Below are positions 26,007 through 35,308 of a DNA stretch of 56,541 bases, in pieces. Under the pieces are notes generated by a model. That model did not search any database, had not been told where the DNA came from, and saw only the letters and a list, made by a program, of their open reading frames with translations. Location: contig NZ_CP015097.1 in NCBI RefSeq assembly GCF_001975705.1, positions 1-56,541 of the forward strand, read 5' to 3'. The stretch's first letter is position 1, and the number at the start of each line of letters is the position of its first letter. Position numbers and translations under genes: made by a program. This DNA is from Salipiger abyssi (GTDB taxonomy: Bacteria > Pseudomonadota > Alphaproteobacteria > Rhodobacterales > Rhodobacteraceae).

Positions 26007-27200
26007 TCAGTAGATGGCCTCGTCCTCGACCAGAGCGCCGATCCGCGCCCGGCTAAGGCCAAGGAGTTCCCCGTAAACGTAGTCCTCGTCGCCACCGAGC
26101 GCGGGCGTGCCGCGCGTGATGCCCGGGGCGTCATCCCCGGCGAACCGCGCGGGGTGGCCGATTGCGGCGCGAATTGTGCCATCGGTTTCGGCAATGTCGA
26201 GGATCGCGCCCCGTGCCCGCATATGTGGATCCGCCACGATGTCCGAGGCGGCCCAGGACAGGTGCGCGGCAATCCCCTCCGCCTGGAGCCGTTCCGCGGC
26301 GGCTTCGCCCCCCTGGCCGGCGGACCATGCGCCGATCGGCGCGTCGAGCGCGCGGCGGTTCGCGTGCCGCTCGGCCTGCGTGGCAAAGCGGGGATCATCG
26401 GCCAACTGCGGCTGCCCGATGATGCCTGCCAGCACCTTCCATTCGGCGTCGCTGGACACGGAGATCGACAGCCAGCGATCCGCGTCGGCGGTCGGGAAAA
26501 GCCCGTGGGGCGCGCGCACCATGTCGTCATTGCCCATGCGTCCGACGGACACCCCCGCGGAGGCCGCGGTCAGGAAGTCGCCCACAAGGGACGAGGCGAC
26601 TTCGCGGGCGGCGATATCCACATGGCACCCCTCGCCTGTGCGGCGGCGGCGGTTCAGGGCGGCCAGCGTGGCAAGCGCCGCGTGCATTCCGACCGAGTGG
26701 TCCATGACGTGCCGCATCTCGACCGGCGGTCCGTCGGCATGACCCGAGAGATAGCCCAGCCCGCCCCAGGCGCCAAAGAGCGGGGCGTAGCCGGCGAAAT
26801 GGCTTTCCGGGCCGGTCTGACCCGATGACGATACGGAGACCATCACGATATCGCGCTTCACGTCCCGCAGGATGTCGTAGCCGAGCCCGAGACGTGCCAT
26901 CACACCCGCGCGGAAACTTTCGGCGGCGACATCGGCGACGCCGACCAACTTCTTCGCCAGAGCGACCCCCTCGGGATGTTTCAGGTTCAGCCGCACCGAA
27001 AGCTTGTTCGAGGACACCTGATCGAAGGTCGCCGGCCCTTGGCGTCCGTAGACGGCATGCGGCTTACGGAAGATGTCGGGCCGCAGCGCGGTTTCGACCT
27101 TGATGACCTCGGCCCCCATCTGGCTGAGCATATGGGTGCAGAAGGGCCCCGCCGCGTGGACGGTGAAATCGGCGATGCGAAGACCGGTGAGCGGTTTCAT
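26007..27200 (-). CDS. CoA-transferase family III (CaiB/BaiF), catalytic-type subunit
   Basis: This is a 397-residue protein with the interlocked-ring CaiB fold: LTGLRIADFTVHAAGPFCTHMLSQMGAEVIKVE at the N-terminus, NKLSVRLNLKHPEG, and GEGCHVDIAAREV. The catalytic Asp is probably D167 in HVMDHSVG. It transfers CoA from a donor such as succinyl-CoA to a carboxylate. The ATG at 27200 overlaps the stop of the upstream paralogue, so the two are made in equal amounts and probably form a heteromer. A longer reading to 27635 runs inside that paralogue and is rejected. Confidence 0.9.
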   Translation of the reverse strand: MKPLTGLRIADFTVHAAGPFCTHMLSQMGAEVIKVETALRPDIFRKPHAVYGRQGPATFDQVSSNKLSVRLNLKHPEGVALAKKLVGVADVAAESFRAGVMARLGLGYDILRDVKRDIVMVSVSSSGQTGPESHFAGYAPLFGAWGGLGYLSGHADGPPVEMRHVMDHSVGMHAALATLAALNRRRRTGEGCHVDIAAREVASSLVGDFLTAASAGVSVGRMGNDDMVRAPHGLFPTADADRWLSISVSSDAEWKVLAGIIGQPQLADDPRFATQAERHANRRALDAPIGAWSAGQGGEAAAERLQAEGIAAHLSWAASDIVADPHMRARGAILDIAETDGTIRAAIGHPARFAGDDAPGITRGTPALGGDEDYVYGELLGLSRARIGALVEDEAIY

Positions 27201-28348
27201 GCGGTGGCCCTCCGACCGGGGTGGCAAGTCAGCATCGACTGGTCCGCGCCGAGGCCGGGAAGCGTGTCGCGGACCGGCAGCGCGTCCGGCCCGAAGCGGA
27301 ACGGCAGCGATTGTACCTGCACCGGCCCATCGGGGGTGTCGATCGTCGCGAAGATGCCCCGCGCGGTTTCCTGAAGCCCGGTCAGAACCTGTTCCGGCGC
27401 GTTGTAGCGCGCCATCGGGACGCCGAGTGTCTGGGCCTGTGCGACCAGATCCTCGACCTTGCGGTGGCGCGCCCAGTCGCGGATGCGTCGGTTGATCTCG
27501 GCCCCGCGCGCGCTGCGCCCGACCTCGTCGGCAAGTTCCGGATCCTGCGCCCAGTCGTCGGCGCCGAGCAGCTCGATCAGCCCGAGCCACTGGCGGGTTT
27601 CCAGTGTCAGAAGTTCGACGTAGCCATCCGCGCATTCGATCACGCCGCCGAACTTGAACGACCGGGTCAGGCGGTGTTCCACCGATCCGTCGCCAAAGCG
27701 CTGGATCGCGAAGGCGCCGACGGCGACGTTGGCGTCCTGGACGGAGGCATCGACGAACTGGCCCTGCCCGGCCCAGAGCGCGGCCAGCGCCGCCATCGCC
27801 GCCGTCGTGCCGCCCTGCATCTCGGCGAAATGCCCAGCGATCTTCAACGGCGGACGATCCGGGAAGAGGTCGGCCGTCAGCCCGTTCGGCAACAGGAACC
27901 CCTCCCCTCCGGCGTGGATCAGGTTGATCTCGTCCCCCTTCCAGCCCGCCTTGGGCCCGAAAGCGCCGAATGGCAGGACGGACAGGTGCACGATATGGGG
28001 GTGCTCCCTTGCGATGGTCGCTTCATCGAGCGCCAACTCGGTGCGATCCGCAACCGGTGTGTCGTCGATGAAGATGTCGGCCTCCGCCAAGAGCTTGTGC
28101 AGATCCTTCTGGAAATCCGGTTCCCCCGGATCGCAAACGACGCTGCGCTTGCCGAGGGACAGGTAAGTGAACAGCGCGCTCTGCCCCCCGGGGAGGCGCG
28201 GAGGCGCCTCCCTGAGCGGGCTGCCTCCGGAAGGCTCGGCCATGACGACCTCGGCACCCATCTGACACATCAGGCGCCCGGCCTGCGCCGCGGCCACGCC
28301 AGTGGCACGTTCCACGACGCGAAGGCCCGATAGAGGCTTGTCAATCAT
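27197..28348 (-). CDS. CoA-transferase family III (CaiB/BaiF), second subunit with altered active site
   Basis: This is a 383-residue CaiB-type protein (KPLSGLRVVERATGVAAAQ, MCQMGAEVVMAEP, LGKRSVVCDPGEPD). When aligned with the neighbouring paralogue, the catalytic Asp position falls on E176 in HFAEMQGG, so this subunit may not form the usual aspartyl-CoA thioester. Pairs of adjacent CaiB genes encode heteromeric enzymes such as BbsEF and SmtAB. The start at 28348 has AAGGGGG upstream, 16 bp after the hydratase-like gene. The acid it helps to activate is unknown. Confidence 0.87.
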   Translation of the reverse strand: MIDKPLSGLRVVERATGVAAAQAGRLMCQMGAEVVMAEPSGGSPLREAPPRLPGGQSALFTYLSLGKRSVVCDPGEPDFQKDLHKLLAEADIFIDDTPVADRTELALDEATIAREHPHIVHLSVLPFGAFGPKAGWKGDEINLIHAGGEGFLLPNGLTADLFPDRPPLKIAGHFAEMQGGTTAAMAALAALWAGQGQFVDASVQDANVAVGAFAIQRFGDGSVEHRLTRSFKFGGVIECADGYVELLTLETRQWLGLIELLGADDWAQDPELADEVGRSARGAEINRRIRDWARHRKVEDLVAQAQTLGVPMARYNAPEQVLTGLQETARGIFATIDTPDGPVQVQSLPFRFGPDALPVRDTLPGLGADQSMLTCHPGRRATA

Positions 28349-28364
28349 GGCCGACCCCCTTTCT

Positions 28365-29588
28365 TCAGCGAACGACCGGAAGGTCCAGTTCGAGGTTGCC
28401 GCAATCGAGGAACACCCGAAGCTCGGGGTCGCGCGACTGGAGGGCGACGGTGGCGATGCCCGGCGTGGTGACTTCGCCGCGCTGGTTCTCGCCCCAGATC
28501 TCGATGTCCACCAGGGCGTGGCCGTCCTTGATGTACTTCTTCGACACCTTGCCCTTGCACCAGGTGCTGTCACCCATGGTGTTGAAGCGGCGCATCTCGG
28601 TGCGGACGCGCTTGAGGAAGGCCGCATCGCCCATCCAGTTGGTGACGAGCGACGCCATCCACGACGACCGTTGCGGGCCGTAATCGTAGACGCCGGGCAC
28701 GCCGACCTCCTTCGCCGTGCTTTCGCGGTGGTGCCCGATGCCGGTGTATTCGATGCCGCCGCCGGCCTCGGGGTTGCGGAAGAAGTGGCCCGGGTGCTTC
28801 ATCGCGCTCTGGAAGACCACGCCATGGGTATGGCCGCGGCCCGAGCCGACGAGAAAGCCCATGGTATCCATCAGCGACAGCGGGCCGCGCACGATGGTGT
28901 CGAGGGTTTCGCCTTCGGTGACGTCTTCCCAGTAGCGCACCTTGGAGCCGCGGATCTTCATCGGCTCCTCCATGATGCAGGCGTCGAGCGCCTCGAACTC
29001 CTCCTGGGTATAGTCGTAGGTGGTGATGTCCTTGTACTTGCCCGCATCGCGCGCCGCCTTGCGCTCATGGCGGGTGCAGGTGCCCAGGGCGCGGGACAGC
29101 ATGTCGCCATGCTGGTTGAAATAGGTCGCCTCGACGTATTGCAGCACCAGCCGGCCCGAGAACTTGCTTTCCTTCACGTCGATCCCGATCACGCGCTCAA
29201 TGGCGTTGATCCGGTCGCCGGGGCGGATGTGGCGGAAGATTTCCCAGTCGTTGCCGGCGTAGAAGCCATGGACGCCCGGCAGGCCCCAGCGGGTCCGGCC
29301 GATCCAGCCAAGCGCCATCGGGAACATCGGGTGGCCGAGCTGCGTGCCGTAGCGCGACGCCGCGCCGTAGCCGGGATCACGGTAGAGCGGGTTGAGGTCG
29401 CCGATGCCGTTGCACCAGTTGCGCAGCGTGTCGGCGGTCGCATCCTGAAGGTACGGCCCTTCGGGGCGCAGTTGCAGCCCGACCATCTTTTCGGCGGCGG
29501 CAATCGCTTCATCGGTGATTTTGCCCTCGGCGGGCGCGCCGCCCATGCCCTTGGCGTCGTCTTCCTTGGTTTTTTCAGCGGTGGTCAC
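28365..29588 (-). CDS. MaoC-type / FAS1-like dehydratase family protein, 407 aa
   Basis: This is a large double-hotdog protein. The N-terminal part (TLRNWCNGIGDLNPLYRDP) is a FAS1-like dehydratase domain, and the C-terminal part carries YDYGPQRSSWMASLVTNWMGD. It probably hydrates or dehydrates an acyl-CoA. The start codon is GTG at 29588 with GGAG 9 nt upstream. It is the first gene of the ten-gene island operon, about 70 bp downstream of a perfect ATAATGCATTAT palindrome. The same operon has another hydratase, so two different hydration steps, or two substrates, are likely. Function beyond the fold is not known. Confidence 0.83.
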   Translation of the reverse strand: MTTAEKTKEDDAKGMGGAPAEGKITDEAIAAAEKMVGLQLRPEGPYLQDATADTLRNWCNGIGDLNPLYRDPGYGAASRYGTQLGHPMFPMALGWIGRTRWGLPGVHGFYAGNDWEIFRHIRPGDRINAIERVIGIDVKESKFSGRLVLQYVEATYFNQHGDMLSRALGTCTRHERKAARDAGKYKDITTYDYTQEEFEALDACIMEEPMKIRGSKVRYWEDVTEGETLDTIVRGPLSLMDTMGFLVGSGRGHTHGVVFQSAMKHPGHFFRNPEAGGGIEYTGIGHHRESTAKEVGVPGVYDYGPQRSSWMASLVTNWMGDAAFLKRVRTEMRRFNTMGDSTWCKGKVSKKYIKDGHALVDIEIWGENQRGEVTTPGIATVALQSRDPELRVFLDCGNLELDLPVVR

Positions 29589-29655
29589 TTTCAGGGTCTC
29601 CCTATCAGTCTGGCGTTCGGTGGTGTCATGCGCATCTTGCGCGGTTGTTTTTCAT

Positions 29656-29667
29656 ATAATGCATTAT
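29656..29667. promoter_or_regulatory. Operator candidate ATAATGCATTAT upstream of the hydratase/CoA-transferase operon
   Basis: This is a perfect 12-bp palindrome 68 bp before the first start codon of the ten-gene operon. An identical copy lies at 38402-38413 and one-mismatch copies at 39850 and 39944, each upstream of island genes. A weaker relative, ATGATGCATTCG, is at 29764-29775. The likely binder is the GntR/FCD regulator at 30421-31068. Confidence 0.65.
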
Positions 29668-29788
29668 TTTAGCGACGGTCAAGCGCGTATTTTGCAGGCT
29701 TATGCCCTGATTTGCGCTGAATTTCGGACGAACCTCCCCCAATCCGGATCTCGCCGGGCAATTATGATGCATTCGTTTGGTGTTTCGT

Positions 29789-30367
29789 TTAGAAGGTCAC
29801 GTCCGCCGCGCTCGTCACCTGCGCAAAGCGGCGCAGCCCGGACAGAGCGTGGTCATGCTCATCGGCGGTCGCGCCGGCGCAGCAGTCTTCAAGCAGCACG
29901 CATTCGTAGTCGCGGTCGTGGCCTTCGCGGACCGCCGCCGAAACGACGCCGTTCGTCGACACTCCGGACAGAACCAGCCGCCGGATGCCCTGCGCTCTCA
30001 GAAGAGGTTCGAGCTTGGTCGCGTAGAACGGGCTGACCCTGTGCTTGATGATATCCGGGTCGCCGGGCTGGGGGGCAAACCGGTCCAGCACCTCGGTTCC
30101 CCATTCGCCAAGCTTGAACACCCCGTTGTCGCGCGCTTTCGAGAAAACCGGCGATCCCGGCGGGCATTCCGCGTAATTCGGGGAAAAGCCGACACGCACG
30201 TAACCGACCATCACGCCGGCCGCACGGGCCTTGCTGATCGCAAGTTCGGTCGCGTCGTAGACGCCGCGATCCTGCATGAGCGGGACATAGCTCTTGCCGC
30301 CCATCCCGTCGGGATGAACCAGGTCGTTCAGCATGTCCATGACAAGGAGGATAGAGTCAGATGCCAT
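29789..30367 (-). CDS. Isochorismatase-like hydrolase family protein lacking the usual cysteine
   Basis: This is a 192-residue protein with the isochorismatase-like alpha/beta fold. The N-terminal Asp (LLVMDMLNDLV, D11) and Lys (about K108, IIKHRVSPF) are present. The nucleophile segment reads GVSTNGVVSAA, where cysteine hydrolases have STNVCV, so the Cys is replaced. Related proteins such as isochorismatase do without the Cys, so a hydrolase acting on an ether or ester bond remains possible. It is the last gene of the Liv/regulator operon, and AAAGG precedes its ATG. Substrate unknown. Confidence 0.85.
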   Translation of the reverse strand: MASDSILLVMDMLNDLVHPDGMGGKSYVPLMQDRGVYDATELAISKARAAGVMVGYVRVGFSPNYAECPPGSPVFSKARDNGVFKLGEWGTEVLDRFAPQPGDPDIIKHRVSPFYATKLEPLLRAQGIRRLVLSGVSTNGVVSAAVREGHDRDYECVLLEDCCAGATADEHDHALSGLRRFAQVTSAADVTF

Positions 30368-30420
30368 TGTGCAATCCTTTCAGGCTAGGGTTCGTCCCCG
30401 GGCCGGAAAGGGCGCGGGGG

Positions 30421-31068
30421 CTATTCGGAGTAGCTGACCTTGAACTCGTCCCAGGCCGAGCGGATATGCGAGCGCAGGGCCTGGACAAAGGCGACCTCGT
30501 CGCGGGCAATGATGGCGCTCAGCATGTCCCGGTGCTCTTGCGACGCACGGTCGATGCGGTTTTCCAGACGGTTGATGAGGTCGAACGGGTAGCGCGCCCA
30601 GAGCGCGCGGACGAACCGCAGGGTCTGCGGCAAGTCGGCCGCGATGTAGATCAGTTCGTGAAACCGGTAGTTGATCGTGCGGACCGCGTCCTTGTCGCCG
30701 CGCGCCGCGGCGTCCTCGATCTGATCCTGAAGGGCGCGCAGCTCCTCGATGTCCTGCGAGGTCAGGCGGCTGACCGCCTTGAGCCCCAGCTTGCATTCCA
30801 GCGTGACCCGCAAATCGGTGATCTCTTCGGTCGCGTTGATGTCGAAGGGCGCCACGATCGCCCCGCGGTGCGACGTGCCCAGGATAAAGCCCTCGGCCTC
30901 CAACAGCTTGATCGCCTCCCTGACGGGGGTGATCGACGTGCCGATCATCTCGGCGATCTGCGCCTGCTTGAGCTTGGAGCCACGCGGGAACTGACCCGAA
31001 ATGATGCCTTCCCGAAGGAAATCCGCGACGTATTCTTCCTTGGTCTGATGCTTCGCCTGGCTTTCCAT
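30421..31068 (-). CDS. GntR-family transcriptional regulator, FCD subfamily (candidate island regulator)
   Basis: This is a 215-residue protein: a winged helix with EEYVADFLREGIISGQFPRGSKL and TSITPVREAIKLLEAEGF, then an FCD domain with NYRFHELIYIAA. The ATG at 31068 is chosen; upstream GTG 31071 and TTG 31074 are alternatives. It is encoded within the Liv/hydrolase operon, between the lactonase-like and isochorismatase-like genes. The palindrome ATAATGCATTAT occurs at the promoters of the island operons and not elsewhere in the window, so it is the likely operator. FCD ligands are typically small carboxylates, possibly the substrate or a CoA-pathway product. Confidence 0.9.
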   Translation of the reverse strand: MESQAKHQTKEEYVADFLREGIISGQFPRGSKLKQAQIAEMIGTSITPVREAIKLLEAEGFILGTSHRGAIVAPFDINATEEITDLRVTLECKLGLKAVSRLTSQDIEELRALQDQIEDAAARGDKDAVRTINYRFHELIYIAADLPQTLRFVRALWARYPFDLINRLENRIDRASQEHRDMLSAIIARDEVAFVQALRSHIRSAWDEFKVSYSE

Positions 31069-31116
31069 CACCAATTAGCCCCCGAATGGTGTCGCGCGAG
31101 TGCACAATGCATACCC

Positions 31117-31917
31117 TCATGCCCCAGTCTCCGGAGCATGGTCAAGTCGGAGGATGCGGCCGGCCATGTCCGGGCTGATCGCGGCGTATTTGTCCAGAAG
31201 CCTCGGGTCATGAGCGGGAAGCACGTGGTCGTCGCTATCGGCCAGTTCCCGAATCCGGTCGTGGCCCGCCATCATGTCGGAAATATTGAACGCGACGGTA
31301 AAGGGAATACCGCGCTCGAACTCCTCGTAGTAATGCAATGCATCCGAGGCGAGCACGACCCAGCCGCGCTCCGTCCGGATGCGCAGGACCTCCTGCCCCG
31401 CGCAATGCCCCCCGACCCAATGGGCGCTGATCCCGTCGGTCACGTCGAAGTCCCGGCCATGCAGGTGCAGGCGTCCGTCATGCAGAAGATGCACCAACCG
31501 CGCGATCTCGTCCGCCTTGTAGGCATGACGGAACGTCGGTTTCTGCATCCAGGGCCCCGTGACATAGGCCATTTCTTCGGCCTGCATGTAAAATCGCGCG
31601 TTCGGCAACGCATCGAGATAGCCGAGGTGATCGTAATGGGCATGGGTGAGCAGAACGGTCGACACCTCGGCAGGGTCGATCCCAAGCGCCGCCCAGCCGT
31701 CGGGCGGGGACATGACCTGCCTGTGACCGTTCGGTTCGCCCTTTGCGGGATCGATCCCGGTATCCACGACGATCACCTCCCGACCGCTCCTGAGCACCCA
31801 GCAGAAGAAATCGAGCGTCAGGGGCGCCGTGGGATCCGGGTCCGAGATGAAGTTGACCCCACGGGTGCGCGTTTCGTTCGTCGCGTGCCGGATGGCGTAG
31901 ATTTCCCAGGTCTTCAT
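31117..31917 (-). CDS. Metallo-beta-lactamase-fold hydrolase, lactonase-like
   Basis: This is a 266-residue zinc hydrolase. The metal motif HxHxDH is THAHYDHLG (H92, H94, D96, H97), with further ligands in GGHCAGQ, ASDALHY and LPAHDP. The layout resembles N-acyl-homoserine-lactone lactonases (AttM/AiiA group). It sits between livF and the GntR gene, so a catabolic lactone or ester opening is more likely here than quorum quenching, though the latter is not excluded. It starts 9 bp after livF. Confidence 0.88.
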   Translation of the reverse strand: MKTWEIYAIRHATNETRTRGVNFISDPDPTAPLTLDFFCWVLRSGREVIVVDTGIDPAKGEPNGHRQVMSPPDGWAALGIDPAEVSTVLLTHAHYDHLGYLDALPNARFYMQAEEMAYVTGPWMQKPTFRHAYKADEIARLVHLLHDGRLHLHGRDFDVTDGISAHWVGGHCAGQEVLRIRTERGWVVLASDALHYYEEFERGIPFTVAFNISDMMAGHDRIRELADSDDHVLPAHDPRLLDKYAAISPDMAGRILRLDHAPETGA

Positions 31918-31926
31918 GGCATCCCC

Positions 31927-32650
<724 letters not shown>

Positions 32651-32658
<8 letters not shown>

Positions 32659-33430
32659 CGTCATCGCTCCCCAGGTAGATGCGGACCACGTCCGGGTTGC
32701 TGCGCACCTCTTCGGGCGATCCGACAGCGACGAACTCACCGAAATTGAGCACGTAGATCCGGTCGCAGATCGACATGACGAGATCCATGTCATGTTCGAC
32801 CACGACCATCACCAGGTCAGTCGACGCAAGTTTGCGCAGCACTTTCGTCAGGTCGCGGGTTTCCGAGTTGTTGAGACCCGCCGCCGGCTCGTCCAGCATC
32901 AGCACCGAAGGCTTGCCAACCACGGCACGGGCGATCTCGACCAGGCGCTGCATGCCGGGGGGAAGCTCTCCGGGAAGCTTGTCCCCGACATCGGGCAATC
33001 CGAGATCGGCAAGGGCCTCGTCCGCCGAACGGGCCATCTCCTCGCGCTCGCGGGTGCCGCCCGGAAGCGGCAGGAAGGCAGAGAGCCATCCCGCCGAGCC
33101 ATTGCGGGCGATGCCCATCATCACGTTCTCGCGGACGGTGAGGTCCGGGCAGAGCGCCACATGCTGAAAGCTGCGGACGATCCCCTTGTTGGCGCGGGCC
33201 GCCGGCGGCAGGCCGTTCAGCGGATCGCCAGCATAGGAGATGGTCCCCTCTTGCGGCGAATAGGCCCCGGTCAGGCAGTTGAAGAGGCTGGTCTTGCCGG
33301 CACCGTTGGGCCCGATCAGCCCGGTGATCTCTCCGGCGCGGAACTCCACGTCGAGCCCCCTGAGCACTTTGATCCCACCAAAGGAAAGCGCGATCCCTTC
33401 GCCGCGCAGGGCGTTGGTCGTCTGGTCCAT
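32651..33430 (-). CDS. livG: Branched-chain amino-acid-type ABC transporter ATP-binding protein LivG
   Basis: This is a 259-residue ATPase with Walker A GPNGAGKTS, a LivG-type inserted region (NGLPPAARANKGIVRSFQHVALC), a degenerate signature LPPGMQRLVEIARAV and Walker B VLMLDEPAAGLN. In the signature LSGG is changed to LPPG, as seen in other LivG proteins. The ATG at 33430 has GGAGG upstream and shares one base with the LivM stop (TGATG). It pairs with LivF to power the importer. Confidence 0.92.
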
Positions 33431-34416
33431 CAATTGGCCTCCGCTTTACGGTTCATCGCATTGCGGATGCGCGGCATGTAGTGGCCCAAAAGGATCATCC
33501 CGAGCAGGGCCAAGCCATAGAGCACGGGAATCCATGCTCCGGATGCGGACAGCAGTTGCGGAACCAGGGTAACGAACGCTCCCCCGATCAACACGCGGGT
33601 CAGGGACAGGCCGTAGAAACTGACGACAGAGCCCACAAGCAGGAAGATCGCCTGCCAGAAGGTGAAGCCTCCGGGCGAAACGGTCGAACCGGAGAACGCC
33701 AGCGTCGCGCCGCAGATCGCCCCGATCCCGCCCGAGATCCCCATGATCGAGACACGCGCCCAGACCCGGCGGGTGCCGAAGGCATCGGCCGCGGCCGGAT
33801 GCGCCTTGGCGAGCAGCAGCGCCATGCCCTGGCGCGACAGGCGCAGGCGGGCAACCGCCAGGCAGACGATCACGAGCATGAAAAGCGCCACGTAGTACCG
33901 CTGTAGCCCCATCTCGACCCCGGGAATGAAGGGGGTCGCGACATACAGGCCCTCGTAACCGCCGGTGAGCACGTCGAAATTGTTGATCATCTCGGGCACC
34001 GCCAGCGCCAGCGCCAGCGTCGTCACCGCCAGGTAAATACCGTGGAGATTGCGGGACGGCCAGGCAAAGAGCAGACCGAACACCACGCCAAGCAGCAGCG
34101 CCAGCGGCACCGAGGCCCAAAGCGAGATGCCGTACCGGGTGTCCAGCACCCCGACAGAATAGGCGCCGAGCGCCGTAAAGAACGTGTGGCCGATTGAGAC
34201 CTCGCCGCCGTAGCGGACCAGCAGCGAAACCGCGAGAACACCGATCGAGTTGGCAAAGCAGAGGCCGAGCGTGAAGGTCCATGACCCGCCAAGCAGAAGG
34301 GGCAGGAAAATCAGAACCGCGACCACGACCGCTGTTGTCAGGCCGGAGGTGGCCAGCTCGGACAGGCGCGACACGGCACTTTGGCCCGGTATGATATGCG
34401 TCGCCTGATCAGACAC
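33430..34416 (-). CDS. livM: Branched-chain amino-acid-type ABC transporter permease LivM
   Basis: This is a 328-residue inner-membrane permease. Conserved parts are VSLLVRYGGEVSIGHTFFTALGAY and the EAA-like loop AHPAAADAFGTRRVWARVSIMGISGG. The GTG at 34416 has GGAGG 7 nt upstream and overlaps the LivH stop by 8 bp; the ATG at 34446 lies inside livH and has no ribosome site. It forms the channel with LivH. Confidence 0.92.
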   Translation of the reverse strand: MSDQATHIIPGQSAVSRLSELATSGLTTAVVVAVLIFLPLLLGGSWTFTLGLCFANSIGVLAVSLLVRYGGEVSIGHTFFTALGAYSVGVLDTRYGISLWASVPLALLLGVVFGLLFAWPSRNLHGIYLAVTTLALALAVPEMINNFDVLTGGYEGLYVATPFIPGVEMGLQRYYVALFMLVIVCLAVARLRLSRQGMALLLAKAHPAAADAFGTRRVWARVSIMGISGGIGAICGATLAFSGSTVSPGGFTFWQAIFLLVGSVVSFYGLSLTRVLIGGAFVTLVPQLLSASGAWIPVLYGLALLGMILLGHYMPRIRNAMNRKAEAN

Positions 34417-35308
34417 GGGAACCTCCAACCTTTTGCAGGATGCCATTGGGGAAGATGTTCAGCGCCACAAGGATGACGGCCAGAAGGAATGTCGACGAGA
34501 ACTCGGGCGACACGTAGAAGGTGAACAGGTTCATCAGCACGCCGACCAGCACGCCGCCGACCAGCGCACCGGGGAGGGACGCGAAGCCCCCGATCACCGC
34601 TGCCGCAAAGGCCTGGAGCATGAAGGTCGCCACGGTCGTCACCGACAGGAACGTCGTCGGCACGATCAGCAGCGCCCCTACCACGCCCAGAATGGCCGCC
34701 GTGATCCATGCGAAATAATGCACGGAGCGGAGGTTCAGGCCGCAGACCTCGGCGGCGAACGGGTTCTCCGATATCGCACGGAAGGCAATGCCCAGCTTGG
34801 TGTAGTCGATAATGATGAACAAGGCGCCGATGGTCACCACCGCCACGGCCAGCACGGTCAGGTCATAACCCGTGATCAGCAGCCCGAGGACCGAAAAGGC
34901 AAAGCGCGGGATCGGCAGATCGAGCGCGACGATATCCGCCCCGAAGGTCAGCAGTGTCACGCCCTGAGCGATCAGCCCGAAACCAAGCGTAGCAATGGTC
35001 GAGGTGAGGTCGCTTTCGAACACCAGCGGAGAGATGATGGAATAGATCAGGAACGCGATGGCGACGGCCGCAAGCAAGGCGACCAGAACGGCCGCGCCCC
35101 AGGAGAGGGACATCAGCATTCCGGACGACAGGCCATAGACAAGGAAGGCGGTGAGGCCGGCGACGTTGCCATGGCTGAAATTGACGACCTTCGAGCATTT
35201 GAAGATCATGACCAGACCGAGCGCACCGAGCGCGTAGAGACAGCCGGTGATCATGCCTGACCAGATCAGTGGAAAGAGGTCGTAAAGAAGCGAGTCCCAG
35301 AAGCTCAT
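34409..35308 (-). CDS. livH: Branched-chain amino-acid-type ABC transporter permease LivH
   Basis: This is a 299-residue inner-membrane permease with the LivH start LIWSGMITGCLYALGALGLVMIFK and the EAA loop FRAISENPFAAEVCGLNLRSVHYFAW. It overlaps the upstream dehydrogenase gene by ATGA. It works with LivM, LivG, LivF and the binding protein at 37026-38234. Confidence 0.93.
   Translation of the reverse strand: MSFWDSLLYDLFPLIWSGMITGCLYALGALGLVMIFKCSKVVNFSHGNVAGLTAFLVYGLSSGMLMSLSWGAAVLVALLAAVAIAFLIYSIISPLVFESDLTSTIATLGFGLIAQGVTLLTFGADIVALDLPIPRFAFSVLGLLITGYDLTVLAVAVVTIGALFIIIDYTKLGIAFRAISENPFAAEVCGLNLRSVHYFAWITAAILGVVGALLIVPTTFLSVTTVATFMLQAFAAAVIGGFASLPGALVGGVLVGVLMNLFTFYVSPEFSSTFLLAVILVALNIFPNGILQKVGGSRV

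Noticed and set aside
31117..31917. Quorum-quenching locus
   Set aside because: No luxI or luxR genes lie nearby and the gene is embedded in a catabolic transporter operon; a catabolic lactonase is simpler.
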